Assembly: GCA_022787425.1 (NCBI GenBank)
Contig: JALFWB010000003.1
Span: forward strand, 1-64,000
Reading direction: 5' to 3'
Length of the DNA: 64,000 nt
DNA from: Akkermansia sp.
GTDB taxonomy: Bacteria > Verrucomicrobiota > Verrucomicrobiia > Verrucomicrobiales > Akkermansiaceae
Under the pieces are notes generated by a model. The model made no database searches. It saw nothing but the letters and a program-made list of their open reading frames with translations, and was not told the DNA's origin. Positions 46,734-56,313 of this stretch are shown in pieces (the first letter of the stretch is position 1; each line of letters opens with the position of its first letter). The position numbers and the translations under genes were made by a program.

Positions 46734-49040
46734 ATGAAAACGAAAGTTCCCTTCGCTTCCCGCTGCATTTTGCTGGGTGTTGCAGTCGTTGCGGCCTCAC
46801 TCACCCTGACATGGCACTTGGTCGCCATGCAGGTAGAAGATGCCGACAACCGTCGAGGCATGGCTGCCGATGAATTGATTGAGGTGGAGACAATCCCCGC
46901 CCAGCGCGGCATCATCATGGATCGAAACGAAGAGATCCTGACGAACAACATCTCCGGTGCTGAACTTCTGGCAGACCGTAATCACCTGCGAGATTTCTCC
47001 CTTGTGGTCGATGGCTTGGCTTACAATCAAGCACTTAACGACCCGAGATGGGCCACCGCTGCGGACAAGGCCGCCCGCAACAAGATCGTCCGTGATTGGG
47101 TCAATCGCCTCACCAAGAACGCCGAGGTTGACATGACACCGGAGGAGCGCCAGATTGCCCGCGCAAAAATTGACCCTAAGGACACCAAAGCCCTGTTCAT
47201 GATGGACTACGACCCCGCCATCTGCGAGCAGTATTATCACCTGCACGACAAGCTGGTGGCGGATGTTCTGTGGCCCTTCTTGGCTAACGTTGAGATGCGT
47301 GATAACGATGAGGAAACAGCCGAGGAACCGCAAACGCCCCCCCAACCCAAGAGCAAGGGTAAAGGAAAGGGCAAGTCTCGTCAGGCCAAGAATCCTCCGC
47401 CTGCGCCGCCTGCACCCAAGCGTTTCATGACGCGCGAGGACATCATCGAAATGATTGCTCAAGATAAGACCATTGCCGCCAACAAGGAGGCAGTGGCCCG
47501 GGGAGAAGCCCCCAAGCGCCTCCGCATGTCCATTAAACTGGCGCGGGGACTGAATATCGACACGGCTGAAAAGATTCGTCAAGCTCTGGCGAATGCTCAC
47601 CTGCGCGGCATCGTTGTCCAGACAACTCGTCGTCGTTCCTACGTCACCCCCACCCTGCTCAGCCATGTGATCGGGTACGTTGACCACGAGAACAAAGGCG
47701 TCAGCGGAGTGGAATCCGTGTTCAACAGCTATTTGGCCGGTTGCGATGGGCTGCGGGAATACCGCCACAATGCCCGCGGCCAAGTACTCTCCGACCTAAA
47801 CGACCGCTATCTGCCGCCCAAGCACGGCCTCAATCTGCGCCTGACCATTGATATGCGTATACAGTCCATTTTGGAGCAAGAGCTGGACAAGGGCATGCGC
47901 TATTACCATGCTTCCCGCGGCTGCATGATTGCCGTAGACCCCAAAACAGGCGATATTCTCGGCATGGTGAGCCGCCCGGCTTTTGACCTGAACACCAAGG
48001 AAATCATCACCCCGAACGGTAAATTCCGCCGGGGCGAGCTCAAGGATCGCGCGGGTAATGTCATCGGTGGTGACTTTAACTTCGCCTGTCAGACACGTTA
48101 CGAGCCGGGCTCCACCTTCAAATCCATCACCGTGAGCGCGGCGGTGGATACAGGCGTCTTCGGCATCAACTCAGTTGTCTCGGCAGCACCCTACGTTGTC
48201 GCCGGGGCTCGTCCCATCACGGATGCTCCCTTCAATTACGGAGCACTCAGTCTCGCCGGGGGGCTCAAGAAGTCCAGCAACCCGGTCAACGCACGCGTGG
48301 CCATCACCTGCGGATGGAAGCGCTTCAAGGAATATTTGGATCGCTTCGGCGTCACCCAGCCCACCGGCATTCCGCTTCCCAGCGGTGGTTCATGCCATGT
48401 CTCGAACGGTGCCAACCCTGTCAACCTCTCCCGCATGGCATATGGTTATGCCATCTCGGTCTCCCCGCTCCACATGGCCATGGTCTATTCCACCATCGCC
48501 AACAAAGGCGTACGCATGGCCCCCCGACTCATTGACAAGGTTATCACGGCCGAGGGGGAGGTGTATGATGAGTGCCCCCCGCAAACCGTTTGCCGGGTCA
48601 TGAAAGAAAAGACCGCAAAGGAGCTGCTGGGAGCCTTGGAGAGTGTCACCGAGCGCACCGGGCCCGGAGGACGAGGCACGGCCACGCGAGCCGCCATCCC
48701 CGGCTTCCGCATCGGCGGTAAGACCGGCACCGCCAAGAAAGTCGGTGCGCATCGACTGTACACCGATAACCTTTACACCGTCTCCTTCGCCGGCATCCTG
48801 CCCGTTGACGACCCCAAATTGGTCATCATGACGGTCATTGACGAACCGCACCCCACCGATTGTAACCCCGGCGGCGGCACGGTGGCAGCCCCCATCTTCC
48901 GCGCAGCGGCCCTGCGCATTATCGAGCTTCTCAACATTCAGCCGAGCAATGCCGAGGAATACGAGAAATTCCGCAACGAGCAGCGGAGTGAGCAAGCGGC
49001 ACAAGCAGAACAACCCAAAAAACCGAACAAGCATGCATAA
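46734..49040 (+). CDS. ftsI: Septal peptidoglycan transpeptidase (class B PBP)
   Basis: A 768-aa class B penicillin-binding protein cross-linking septal peptidoglycan. One N-terminal membrane anchor (about residues 10-30) is followed by the pedestal beginning at the QRGIIMDRNEEILT motif. The transpeptidase domain has S460TFK, S514SN and K663TG catalytic motifs. It is longer than usual (about 580-650) because of an extra region in the pedestal, with a Lys/Gly/Pro low-complexity stretch (PKSKGKGKGKSRQAKNPPPAPPAPK, about 205-230), and a Gln/Ala-rich tail. The murE start lies inside its last codons (8-nt overlap). Confidence 0.95.
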   Translation: MKTKVPFASRCILLGVAVVAASLTLTWHLVAMQVEDADNRRGMAADELIEVETIPAQRGIIMDRNEEILTNNISGAELLADRNHLRDFSLVVDGLAYNQALNDPRWATAADKAARNKIVRDWVNRLTKNAEVDMTPEERQIARAKIDPKDTKALFMMDYDPAICEQYYHLHDKLVADVLWPFLANVEMRDNDEETAEEPQTPPQPKSKGKGKGKSRQAKNPPPAPPAPKRFMTREDIIEMIAQDKTIAANKEAVARGEAPKRLRMSIKLARGLNIDTAEKIRQALANAHLRGIVVQTTRRRSYVTPTLLSHVIGYVDHENKGVSGVESVFNSYLAGCDGLREYRHNARGQVLSDLNDRYLPPKHGLNLRLTIDMRIQSILEQELDKGMRYYHASRGCMIAVDPKTGDILGMVSRPAFDLNTKEIITPNGKFRRGELKDRAGNVIGGDFNFACQTRYEPGSTFKSITVSAAVDTGVFGINSVVSAAPYVVAGARPITDAPFNYGALSLAGGLKKSSNPVNARVAITCGWKRFKEYLDRFGVTQPTGIPLPSGGSCHVSNGANPVNLSRMAYGYAISVSPLHMAMVYSTIANKGVRMAPRLIDKVITAEGEVYDECPPQTVCRVMKEKTAKELLGALESVTERTGPGGRGTATRAAIPGFRIGGKTGTAKKVGAHRLYTDNLYTVSFAGILPVDDPKLVIMTVIDEPHPTDCNPGGGTVAAPIFRAAALRIIELLNIQPSNAEEYEKFRNEQRSEQAAQAEQPKKPNKHA

Positions 49041-50556
49041 CAAGCAACTTTTCACCATACTCCCCGGTGCCGTCTGTACCGGAAAACTGAAGAAGCCGCT
49101 GAGTCTGCTGACCGATGACAGCCGCCGCGTGATACCCGGCAGCTGCTACATCGCCGTAAGGGGGACTCAGTTTGACGGACACACCGCCATACCGGACGCG
49201 ATTGCCGCCGGTGCAACGGCCATCGTAGCCGAGCTCCCCTGCCCTCCCGATCTCGCTGAGAGCGGGATCTTCTGGGTTCAGGTTCCGGATACGCACGAAG
49301 CAGACGGACTGCTGATGAGCGCGTGGCATGATTTTCCCAGCGAGCAGTTGGTGATGCTGGGTGTGACCGGCACCAACGGCAAAACGACCATCAGCTATCT
49401 GACCAATGCCGTGTTCCGCACCGTGTGGCAACGTGCCGGGCTCATCGGCACCATCATCTGCGATGACGGCGCCACTCGTTCGGCCTCGCACAATACCACA
49501 CCCGGCTGTGCCGAGTTGCAAAGTCTTTTGGCATCCATGGTCAAAAACGGCTGCCGCGCCTGCGCCATGGAGGTCTCATCCCATGCTTTGGTGCAGTGTC
49601 GCACTGCCGGCACCAACTTCCGCGTCGGTATCTTCACAAACCTCACCCAGGACCACTTGGATTTCCACAAGACCATGGAGGCCTACTACGAGGCCAAGAA
49701 ACTCCTCTTCACCCGCATGGCGGAGTGGGATCCCAAGTCCGTGGCCGTCATCAACATCGATGATGCCTACGGACGCAGACTGGCGGGGGAAATGGCCCCG
49801 CGCATGAAGGTACGCACCTTCGGTACGGCCAAGGATGCCGACTTCCGGGCCGTACCCAAACTCCTCTCCCTCAAGGGCAGCCAATATGAGCTGAATTACC
49901 GGGGGAAGAGCTACTTGGTGCGCACGCCGCTCATCGGGGAATTCAACGTCTCCAACAGCTTGGCAGCCTTGGCAGGTGTAGTAGCCGCCGGAGTCAGCAT
50001 TCGGGATGCCATCAACTGCTTGGCCCAGAGCCCGCAGGTGCCCGGTCGCATGGAGCTGGTGAGCAGCGTGAACAATGTCCAATCCTTCGTAGATTATGCC
50101 CACACCCCGGACGCCGTGGAGAACGTCTGCCGCACGATGAAGGCACTCTGCCGCTCCGGCAGACTCATCACGGTATTCGGCTGCGGCGGCGACCGCGACC
50201 GCACCAAGCGTCCCCTGATGGGTGAAGCTGCCGCCAAACACAGCGACATCTGCCTAGTTACGAGTGACAACCCTCGTTCCGAGGATCCCGAGGCCATCAT
50301 CGATGAAATCATGCCCGGTATTCCCACCCCCAAGCAGCACCGCATCACGGACCGCGAGCAGGCCATCCGCGCTGCACTGGAGCTGGCCGTTCCGGGGGAT
50401 GTGGTACTCATCGCCGGTAAGGGGCATGAGAATTATCAAATCTTCAAGGACGAGACAATCAACTTCTCGGATGCCGCCGTTGTGCGCAAGTACTACGCTG
50501 AGCGCAATCCGGAGGGCCGCTCCGTTCCCTCCCGCAAACCGGATAACCACGCCTGA
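49033..50556 (+). CDS. murE: UDP-MurNAc-L-Ala-D-Glu:meso-diaminopimelate ligase
   Basis: A 507-aa Mur ligase adding the third residue of the stem peptide. P-loop GVTGTNGKTT, substrate motif EVSSHAL, DYAHTPDAVENV and the DAP-selecting DNPR motif in TSDNPRSEDP are all present. Length is normal. The ATG at 49033 overlaps the end of ftsI by 8 nt; the long upstream extension in the track is ftsI read in another frame. The DNPR motif indicates meso-DAP rather than lysine peptidoglycan. Confidence 0.97.
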   Translation: MHNKQLFTILPGAVCTGKLKKPLSLLTDDSRRVIPGSCYIAVRGTQFDGHTAIPDAIAAGATAIVAELPCPPDLAESGIFWVQVPDTHEADGLLMSAWHDFPSEQLVMLGVTGTNGKTTISYLTNAVFRTVWQRAGLIGTIICDDGATRSASHNTTPGCAELQSLLASMVKNGCRACAMEVSSHALVQCRTAGTNFRVGIFTNLTQDHLDFHKTMEAYYEAKKLLFTRMAEWDPKSVAVINIDDAYGRRLAGEMAPRMKVRTFGTAKDADFRAVPKLLSLKGSQYELNYRGKSYLVRTPLIGEFNVSNSLAALAGVVAAGVSIRDAINCLAQSPQVPGRMELVSSVNNVQSFVDYAHTPDAVENVCRTMKALCRSGRLITVFGCGGDRDRTKRPLMGEAAAKHSDICLVTSDNPRSEDPEAIIDEIMPGIPTPKQHRITDREQAIRAALELAVPGDVVLIAGKGHENYQIFKDETINFSDAAVVRKYYAERNPEGRSVPSRKPDNHA

Positions 50557-50566
50557 TTGACCGACC

Positions 50567-51952
50567 ATGACAAGCCTCCCCCTCCCCGATCTTATCTGCG
50601 CCACCGGCGGTACTGCCGCAATCATGGGCGAGCGCGCCATCACGGCAGGACTCACGACGGACAGTCGGCGGGTCGTTCCGGGATGCGTTTTCCTGGCCCT
50701 GAGCGGTGAGCGCTTTGACGGCAACACCTTTGCGGCAGAGGCAACGCGCAAAGGGGCTGCAGCTGTTGTGGTGTCCCGAACGGAGGGGGAATATGCGCCC
50801 GGAGCTACCGTTATTCTCGTACAGGATACACTGAAAGCCCTGCAATCCTTGGCCTCATGGTGGCGGGAGCAATTGGATCCCCTACATGTGGTGGGGCTCA
50901 CCGGGTCCTCCGGCAAGACGAGCACCAAGGACATGACCCTGGCCGTGCTGGCTCAACGCTACAAGGCCATTGCAACCGCCGGAAACCTCAACAACCACAT
51001 CGGCGTCCCCCTCAGCATTCTCGCCACCGAGAAAGGCACCGAGGCCGCTGTGTGGGAGATGGGCATGAACCACGCAGGCGAGCTCGACCCGCTCTGCCGC
51101 ATGACTCGCCCACAAATCGGCATCATCACCACCATCGGCTCGGCCCACTTGGAGTTCCTCGGTAGCCGCCAGAACATCGCGCAGGAAAAGTGCACGGTAG
51201 CGCGTTCTCTGCCGAAGGAAGGCTACATGATTTATCCCGCAACAGACGATTTTGCGGACTACATTGCCTCCCAGACAGTCGCCACCCCCATCCCCGTGGG
51301 CGGCTGCGATTCCCCTGTACGCGCGCTGAACTGCCGCACCACGGCACAGGGCACGGCCTATGACCTGCACATCGAGGGGCTAGGCGAAATACGAATCAAC
51401 CTCCCCGTCCCCGGGCAGCACATGGTCAGCAACAGCCTTCTGGCAGCCGCCGCAGGGTGGAAGCTCGGTTGCACCTTGGAGCAGATTGCAGCGGGCCTCT
51501 CCTCCGCCACTCTCACCAAGGGCCGCTTGGCCTGCAAGCAGGTGGAGGGCTACACCGTAGTGGACGACACCTACAACGCCAACCCGGAGAGCATGAAAGC
51601 CGCCCTCCGAACCGTTGCCGCGCTGGAGGGTCCCAAGCGTCGCTTCGCCGTGCTCGGCAAGATGGGCGAGCTGGGCGAAGGCGGCATCGCGGCCCACGCA
51701 GAAATCGGCTGGTGTGCAGCCTCCCTCGGTTACGCCGCCGTGGTGGTGGTAGGCGAGGAATGCGCCGAGACCGATGCCCTCTGTCAAGCGGCTGCGGAAA
51801 CGATCCCCGCCGTATTGGTCAACACCCCGGCAGAAGCCGCTGCCACTCTGCGCAGCATGACGGAACCGGGGGATGCCATCCTGTTCAAAGGCTCTCGCTC
51901 CGCCGGCATGGAACGCACCATGTATGAACTCTTTCCCTCATTAAAAAATTGA
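50567..51952 (+). CDS. murF: UDP-MurNAc-tripeptide:D-Ala-D-Ala ligase
   Basis: A 461-aa MurF finishing the pentapeptide precursor. P-loop VVGLTGSSGKTSTKDM, AVWEMGMNHAGEL, DDTYNANPESMKAAL (the MurF-specific stretch) and FKGSRSAGMER at the C-terminus identify it. It starts 10 nt after murE and ends 4 nt before mraY. Confidence 0.97.
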   Translation: MTSLPLPDLICATGGTAAIMGERAITAGLTTDSRRVVPGCVFLALSGERFDGNTFAAEATRKGAAAVVVSRTEGEYAPGATVILVQDTLKALQSLASWWREQLDPLHVVGLTGSSGKTSTKDMTLAVLAQRYKAIATAGNLNNHIGVPLSILATEKGTEAAVWEMGMNHAGELDPLCRMTRPQIGIITTIGSAHLEFLGSRQNIAQEKCTVARSLPKEGYMIYPATDDFADYIASQTVATPIPVGGCDSPVRALNCRTTAQGTAYDLHIEGLGEIRINLPVPGQHMVSNSLLAAAAGWKLGCTLEQIAAGLSSATLTKGRLACKQVEGYTVVDDTYNANPESMKAALRTVAALEGPKRRFAVLGKMGELGEGGIAAHAEIGWCAASLGYAAVVVVGEECAETDALCQAAAETIPAVLVNTPAEAAATLRSMTEPGDAILFKGSRSAGMERTMYELFPSLKN

Positions 51953-51956
51953 CACC

Positions 51957-52949
51957 ATGTTCTCACCTTCCATCAATATTCTGCTGGCCGGTCTACTGCC
52001 CTTTGCCCTGTACCTACTGCTGGGCAAGCGCATGATTGCTATTTTAACCGCCATGAAGGCGGGGCAACCCATCCGCGAGGCCTGCGCCGGAGTGAATGCC
52101 CCGGAGCACCAAGGCAAGGTAGGCACCCCCACCATGGGCGGCCTGCTGCTCATCGCCTCGGTATTAGTTGCCACCCTGCTGACGACGGACTTGACCTCGC
52201 CGCACATTCACTGCTGTCTGTTGGTCATGGTTGTCACAGCCTTCTTGGGCTTTCTGGATGACTACGCCAAAATTACCAAGCACAGCACGGACGGAGTGAG
52301 CGGCTGGTTCAAGATCGCCCTCCAGGCCGCTGCGGCACTCGCCTGCGCGGTCTACCTTTACCACACCCTCCCCGAGGCAACCCGGGTGCACATTCCTTTC
52401 TACGGCGGCTCCGTTGACATCGGGTTCTTCTTCATTCCCTTCGCCCTGTTGGTCATCATCGGTTCCTCGAACGCCGTGAACCTGACGGACGGCTTGGACG
52501 GACTCGCCGCCGGCTGCATGATACCGGTGTGCCTTACCTTTATCCTGCTGACCGGGGTCTCAACAACCACCCCGCTTTTGCTGGCCATTGCCTCCGCCTG
52601 CATGGGCTTCTTGTGGTTTAACTGCTACCCCGCCAAGGTATTCATGGGAGACACCGGCTCATTGTCTTTGGGCGGCACGCTGGGAGCCGTTGCCGTATGC
52701 AGCGGTACGGAACTCCTGCTGGTCATCGCGGGCGGTGTCTTTGTATCGGAGGCCGTTTCCGTGATGATTCAGGTCGGCTGGTTCAAGTACACCCGCAAGC
52801 GCTACGGCGAGGGCCGCCGCTTCTTCCGCATGGCCCCCCTGCACCACCACTTTGAACTCGGCGGATGGAAGGAAACCCAAGTTTGTGTGCGTTTCTGGAT
52901 CATCACGCTCCTCCTGTGCTTCATCGCACTGACATCTGTCATCATCTAA
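51957..52949 (+). CDS. mraY: Phospho-MurNAc-pentapeptide transferase
   Basis: A 330-aa polytopic inner-membrane enzyme making lipid I from UDP-MurNAc-pentapeptide and undecaprenyl phosphate. It has about ten membrane segments and the family motifs GTPTMGG, FLDDYAKI (Mg-binding Asp pair), NLTDGLDGLA, FMGDTGSLSLGG and the C-terminal APLHHHFE histidine cluster. Slightly short but complete. Confidence 0.97.
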   Translation: MFSPSINILLAGLLPFALYLLLGKRMIAILTAMKAGQPIREACAGVNAPEHQGKVGTPTMGGLLLIASVLVATLLTTDLTSPHIHCCLLVMVVTAFLGFLDDYAKITKHSTDGVSGWFKIALQAAAALACAVYLYHTLPEATRVHIPFYGGSVDIGFFFIPFALLVIIGSSNAVNLTDGLDGLAAGCMIPVCLTFILLTGVSTTTPLLLAIASACMGFLWFNCYPAKVFMGDTGSLSLGGTLGAVAVCSGTELLLVIAGGVFVSEAVSVMIQVGWFKYTRKRYGEGRRFFRMAPLHHHFELGGWKETQVCVRFWIITLLLCFIALTSVII

Positions 52950-52967
52950 TTTTCCCCTCTTAGGACC

Positions 52968-54278
52968 ATGAATCTCGACGGCAAAAAAGTAGCAGTTCTC
53001 GGTTGCGGCCGCAGCGGCATCAGCGCAGCCAAATTGGCGCTTGCCCGCGGTGCGGCGCAGGTGTGTATCTTCGATTCCTCCCCCACGGCGGTGTGTCAGG
53101 ACACCACCCTACCCTTCTGCGCCGGAGCCGGGGCGGAGGATGCGCAGGCCTTCGGGGCGGACTTGGTCGTCATCTCCCCGGGTATTGAGGCCGATATCGC
53201 GTGGTCCCAGGCCTTCTGCTGCGCCGGTGCACCCATCATCGGAGAGACGGAGCTGGCCTTCTCCTACTACACCGGTCGTATCATCGCCATCACAGGCACG
53301 AACGGCAAGACGACCACCACGGCCCTCATCGAGCACATTCTGCTGCATGCCGGCAAGAAAGCCAAGGCCTGCGGCAACTACGGTTACCCGCTCTCCGAGC
53401 TGTGCCTAATGCCGGAGCAGCCGGAGTTTGCCGTACTGGAGGTCTCATCCTTCCAGATGGAAACTATCGTCTCTTTCAAACCCGAGGTGGCCATTTGGCT
53501 GAACTTTGCACCCGACCACATGGACCGCTATCGCCGTGTGGAGGACTACTACGAAGCCAAGAAACGTATCTTCGAGAACATGGACAGCGACCAAATCGCC
53601 ATTGTCCGTGTGGGTGAAAAGCTGCCCGGACTTCGCCCCCGTCGGGTGGAGTTCTCCGCCTTCTCCGGAGCCGGCCAACTGCGCTACGAGAACGGTTGCA
53701 TCATGGAAGCCGGCGAGGTGGTGATGCCCCTGCGCGGCACGGCCATGGAGCAGGCGCATAATGCGGAAAACGTGATGGCCGCCACCTTGGCCTGCCGTGT
53801 TGTAGGCATACCGGATGCCGTCATCGCCGAGGCCGTGCACAGCTTCTGTCCCCCCGGGCACCGCTGCGAAACCGTTGCGGAAATCGATGGCGTGCTGTGG
53901 CTCAATGACTCCAAGAGCACCAACCTGCACTCCACCGAGGCCGCCGTGCGCTCCCAGACACGCCCCGTGGTGCTCATCGCCGGCGGCAAGGACAAGGGGC
54001 TGAGCTATGAGCCCATCAACCCCATGCTGAAGGAAAAAGCCGTGCTCTGCATTGTTTTCGGGCAAATTGCCGACCAACTGGAACAAACGTTCTCCCCCGT
54101 CTGCCGCACCATCAAGGTGGAGACTGTGGAGCAGGCTGTGGCCGCTGCAGCTGCCGAAGCCAAGCGCGGGGAGGTCGTCCTCTTCTCCCCCGGCACCTCT
54201 TCCTTTGACCAATTCACCGGCTACGTCCAGCGCGGACAATGCTTCCGCGATGCCGTGCATGCAACTCTTCACCTCTAA
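52968..54278 (+). CDS. murD: UDP-MurNAc-L-alanine:D-glutamate ligase
   Basis: A 436-aa MurD adding D-Glu. It has the N-terminal Rossmann motif VAVLGCGRSGISAAKLAL, P-loop ITGTNGKTTTTALIEH, EVSSFQME, NFAPDHMDRY, LNDSKSTNLHSTEAAV and LFSPGTSSFDQF near the end. It lies in the normal position after mraY. ftsW does not follow directly because a LysM gene is inserted. Confidence 0.97.
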   Translation: MNLDGKKVAVLGCGRSGISAAKLALARGAAQVCIFDSSPTAVCQDTTLPFCAGAGAEDAQAFGADLVVISPGIEADIAWSQAFCCAGAPIIGETELAFSYYTGRIIAITGTNGKTTTTALIEHILLHAGKKAKACGNYGYPLSELCLMPEQPEFAVLEVSSFQMETIVSFKPEVAIWLNFAPDHMDRYRRVEDYYEAKKRIFENMDSDQIAIVRVGEKLPGLRPRRVEFSAFSGAGQLRYENGCIMEAGEVVMPLRGTAMEQAHNAENVMAATLACRVVGIPDAVIAEAVHSFCPPGHRCETVAEIDGVLWLNDSKSTNLHSTEAAVRSQTRPVVLIAGGKDKGLSYEPINPMLKEKAVLCIVFGQIADQLEQTFSPVCRTIKVETVEQAVAAAAAEAKRGEVVLFSPGTSSFDQFTGYVQRGQCFRDAVHATLHL

Positions 54279-54292
54279 CCCGCCAACACATC

Positions 54293-55159
54293 ATGAGCAA
54301 AAAAACTTCCTCCTCAAGCTTCGACAATTCCAGCCTCGGGCGTCGTCCCGCCAAGCGCACCTTCCTCAGCATCCTGACCAGGGTCAAACGCAGCCGCAGT
54401 GAACTCGGCATGGTAGTGGATGACCGAAAGAGCTCCTCAGTCATTCGCATCATCAGCGGGTTAGTCTTGGTGCACATCGTTCTCATCGGCGGTGTCATCA
54501 TGCGCGGACACCTTACCAAGTCTACCCGAGTTGCTACGGCTCCGGGCATCACGGCACCGCCGACAGCACCTAAGCCCGAGACAGCACAGGGGACTGTTCC
54601 ACAGAACACGGAAAAGGCTCCCACTGCTCCCGCAACCGTGCCGCGCACAACACCGTCGCACATCACGCAACCGGCCTTCCCGGAGGACGATATTGCCGTA
54701 GCCGTTGATGAGGCACCGCCTGCATCCACCGCACAGCCCACGGCTGCGACACCGACAGAAACCACACAGTCCGCTGCTGAGCCGACCCAACCTGCCGGTA
54801 CGGTCATGGTGAAATACCGAGTCAAGTCCGGCGAGAGCTGGATCAGCATCGCCCGCGCTCACAATACCACGCAGCAGGCACTGCGTGCGGCCAACAAGAA
54901 CGTGCGCATGCTCATGTCCGGATCTTACATTCTCGTGCCCGTCTCGGCGGATTCGGAAGCCGGACGCGCAGCTGCGGAGCGTCAGGCAGAAATTGCAGCC
55001 AACGCGCCCAAGATGCACACCATCAAACGGGGAGAAACCTTGGCGAGGATTGCTCGGCAGTACAAGACTACGACGCAGCGCCTCATGAAATGGAATAACC
55101 TCACCCCCGCAGACACAACCAAGCTCCGCCCCGGGCAGAAAATCAAGGTCTCGGAATAA
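54293..55159 (+). CDS. Membrane-anchored protein with two LysM domains
   Basis: A 288-aa type II membrane protein. It has a short basic cytoplasmic part, one membrane segment (about residues 45-65), and a Pro/Thr/Ala-rich linker (about 75-165). Two LysM peptidoglycan-binding domains follow: KYRVKSGESWISIARAHNTT (about 178-222) and HTIKRGETLARIARQYKTT through LRPGQKIKV (about 240-287). No hydrolase domain is present, so it probably tethers or positions something at the wall. Its place between murD and ftsW, 3 nt before ftsW, suggests a septal role; that is an inference from context. Confidence 0.88.
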   Translation: MSKKTSSSSFDNSSLGRRPAKRTFLSILTRVKRSRSELGMVVDDRKSSSVIRIISGLVLVHIVLIGGVIMRGHLTKSTRVATAPGITAPPTAPKPETAQGTVPQNTEKAPTAPATVPRTTPSHITQPAFPEDDIAVAVDEAPPASTAQPTAATPTETTQSAAEPTQPAGTVMVKYRVKSGESWISIARAHNTTQQALRAANKNVRMLMSGSYILVPVSADSEAGRAAAERQAEIAANAPKMHTIKRGETLARIARQYKTTTQRLMKWNNLTPADTTKLRPGQKIKVSE

Positions 55160-55162
55160 CTC

Positions 55163-56302
55163 ATGAGCACGCGAGTCAGCATCATCTGCATCTGGGTTTG
55201 CTTCTCCATCCTGCTTGCCTTAGGCATCACGATGGTGGCCAGCACAGGGCCGTGTGCTGTCGTCGGCGAGGGGAAGAATGCTTTTTCCTTCCTCACCAAA
55301 CAAGCCTGCTTTGCCGCCACGGGGCTTGCTGCGGCTCTGTTCCTCAGCAAGTTGGATTACCACATCCTCCGCAAGTGGACAATCCCTCTGTGGTGGCTCT
55401 GCACCGTTGCCTTGGCATGTTGCTATCTGCCTAAAATCGGCATGAATCTCAACGGAGAATCTCGCTGGCTCAATCTGGGATTTTTCACCTTTCAACCGAG
55501 TGAGGCTGCCAAGATATGCCTGACCCTCTGCCTGGCAAGTTGGTACACCACCCACCGTGAGATGGCCGGAACATTCTGGAAAGGCTTTGTGATACCGGGA
55601 GCCGCCATCTTCGGACTTCCCCTGGCCCTGATTCTGTTTGAGAAAGACATGGGCACCACAGCCGCTTTGGCCATGACGGGGTTTGCGGTCATGTGGGTAT
55701 CCGGCGTGCGCTGGTGGCTGCTGCTGCTGGCTATTCTTTTGGGGGCCGTTGCGCTCTACCTGATGACAGTGGACAGCCCCAACCGCATGGAACGTATTTA
55801 TGCTTGGCGAGATGCCTTTGCCTACCGTCGGCAGACGGGTTGCCAACAGTGGTTCGCCGGGCTTGCCTTTGTCCGAGGAGGCATCAGCGGTGTGGGGTTG
55901 GGTGACGGCATCGGCAAACACGGCAGCATCCCCTTTGCGCACACCGACTTCATCTTCCCCATCGTGGGTGAGGAGCTCGGTATCGTCGGGGCTCTGGGGG
56001 TGGTTCTGTTGTTCACCTTCATGACGGTTTCCGGCATTATTCTCGCATTACAGATAACAGACACCTTCGGACGTCTGTTTGCCATCGGCCTGATCAACAC
56101 CATCTTCTGGCCCGCCGTGCTCAACATGATGGTCACCACCTCCATTCTTCCCAACTCCGGGCTTCCGCTTCCCTTCATCAGCTACGGTGGCACCAACCTT
56201 CTGTTCACCATCGCAGCCATCGGTCTCCTCACCAGTATTCAACGTTTCACACCAACGGAGCAGCAGATGTACGTTCCGCTGCGACGGCGAGATCATACCT
56301 AA
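55163..56302 (+). CDS. ftsW: Septal peptidoglycan glycosyltransferase FtsW
   Basis: A 379-aa SEDS-family polymerase working with FtsI at the septum. About ten membrane segments are expected. Family motifs are GESRWLNLGFFTFQPSEAAKI, EKDMGTTAALAMTGF, the large-loop GGISGVGLGDGIGKHGSIPFAHTDFIFPIVGEELG, and NSGLPLPFISYGGTNLL. The catalytic acidic residue sits in the HTDFIF region by homology. Confidence 0.96.
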   Translation: MSTRVSIICIWVCFSILLALGITMVASTGPCAVVGEGKNAFSFLTKQACFAATGLAAALFLSKLDYHILRKWTIPLWWLCTVALACCYLPKIGMNLNGESRWLNLGFFTFQPSEAAKICLTLCLASWYTTHREMAGTFWKGFVIPGAAIFGLPLALILFEKDMGTTAALAMTGFAVMWVSGVRWWLLLLAILLGAVALYLMTVDSPNRMERIYAWRDAFAYRRQTGCQQWFAGLAFVRGGISGVGLGDGIGKHGSIPFAHTDFIFPIVGEELGIVGALGVVLLFTFMTVSGIILALQITDTFGRLFAIGLINTIFWPAVLNMMVTTSILPNSGLPLPFISYGGTNLLFTIAAIGLLTSIQRFTPTEQQMYVPLRRRDHT

Positions 56303-56313
56303 CCTTCTCTCTC

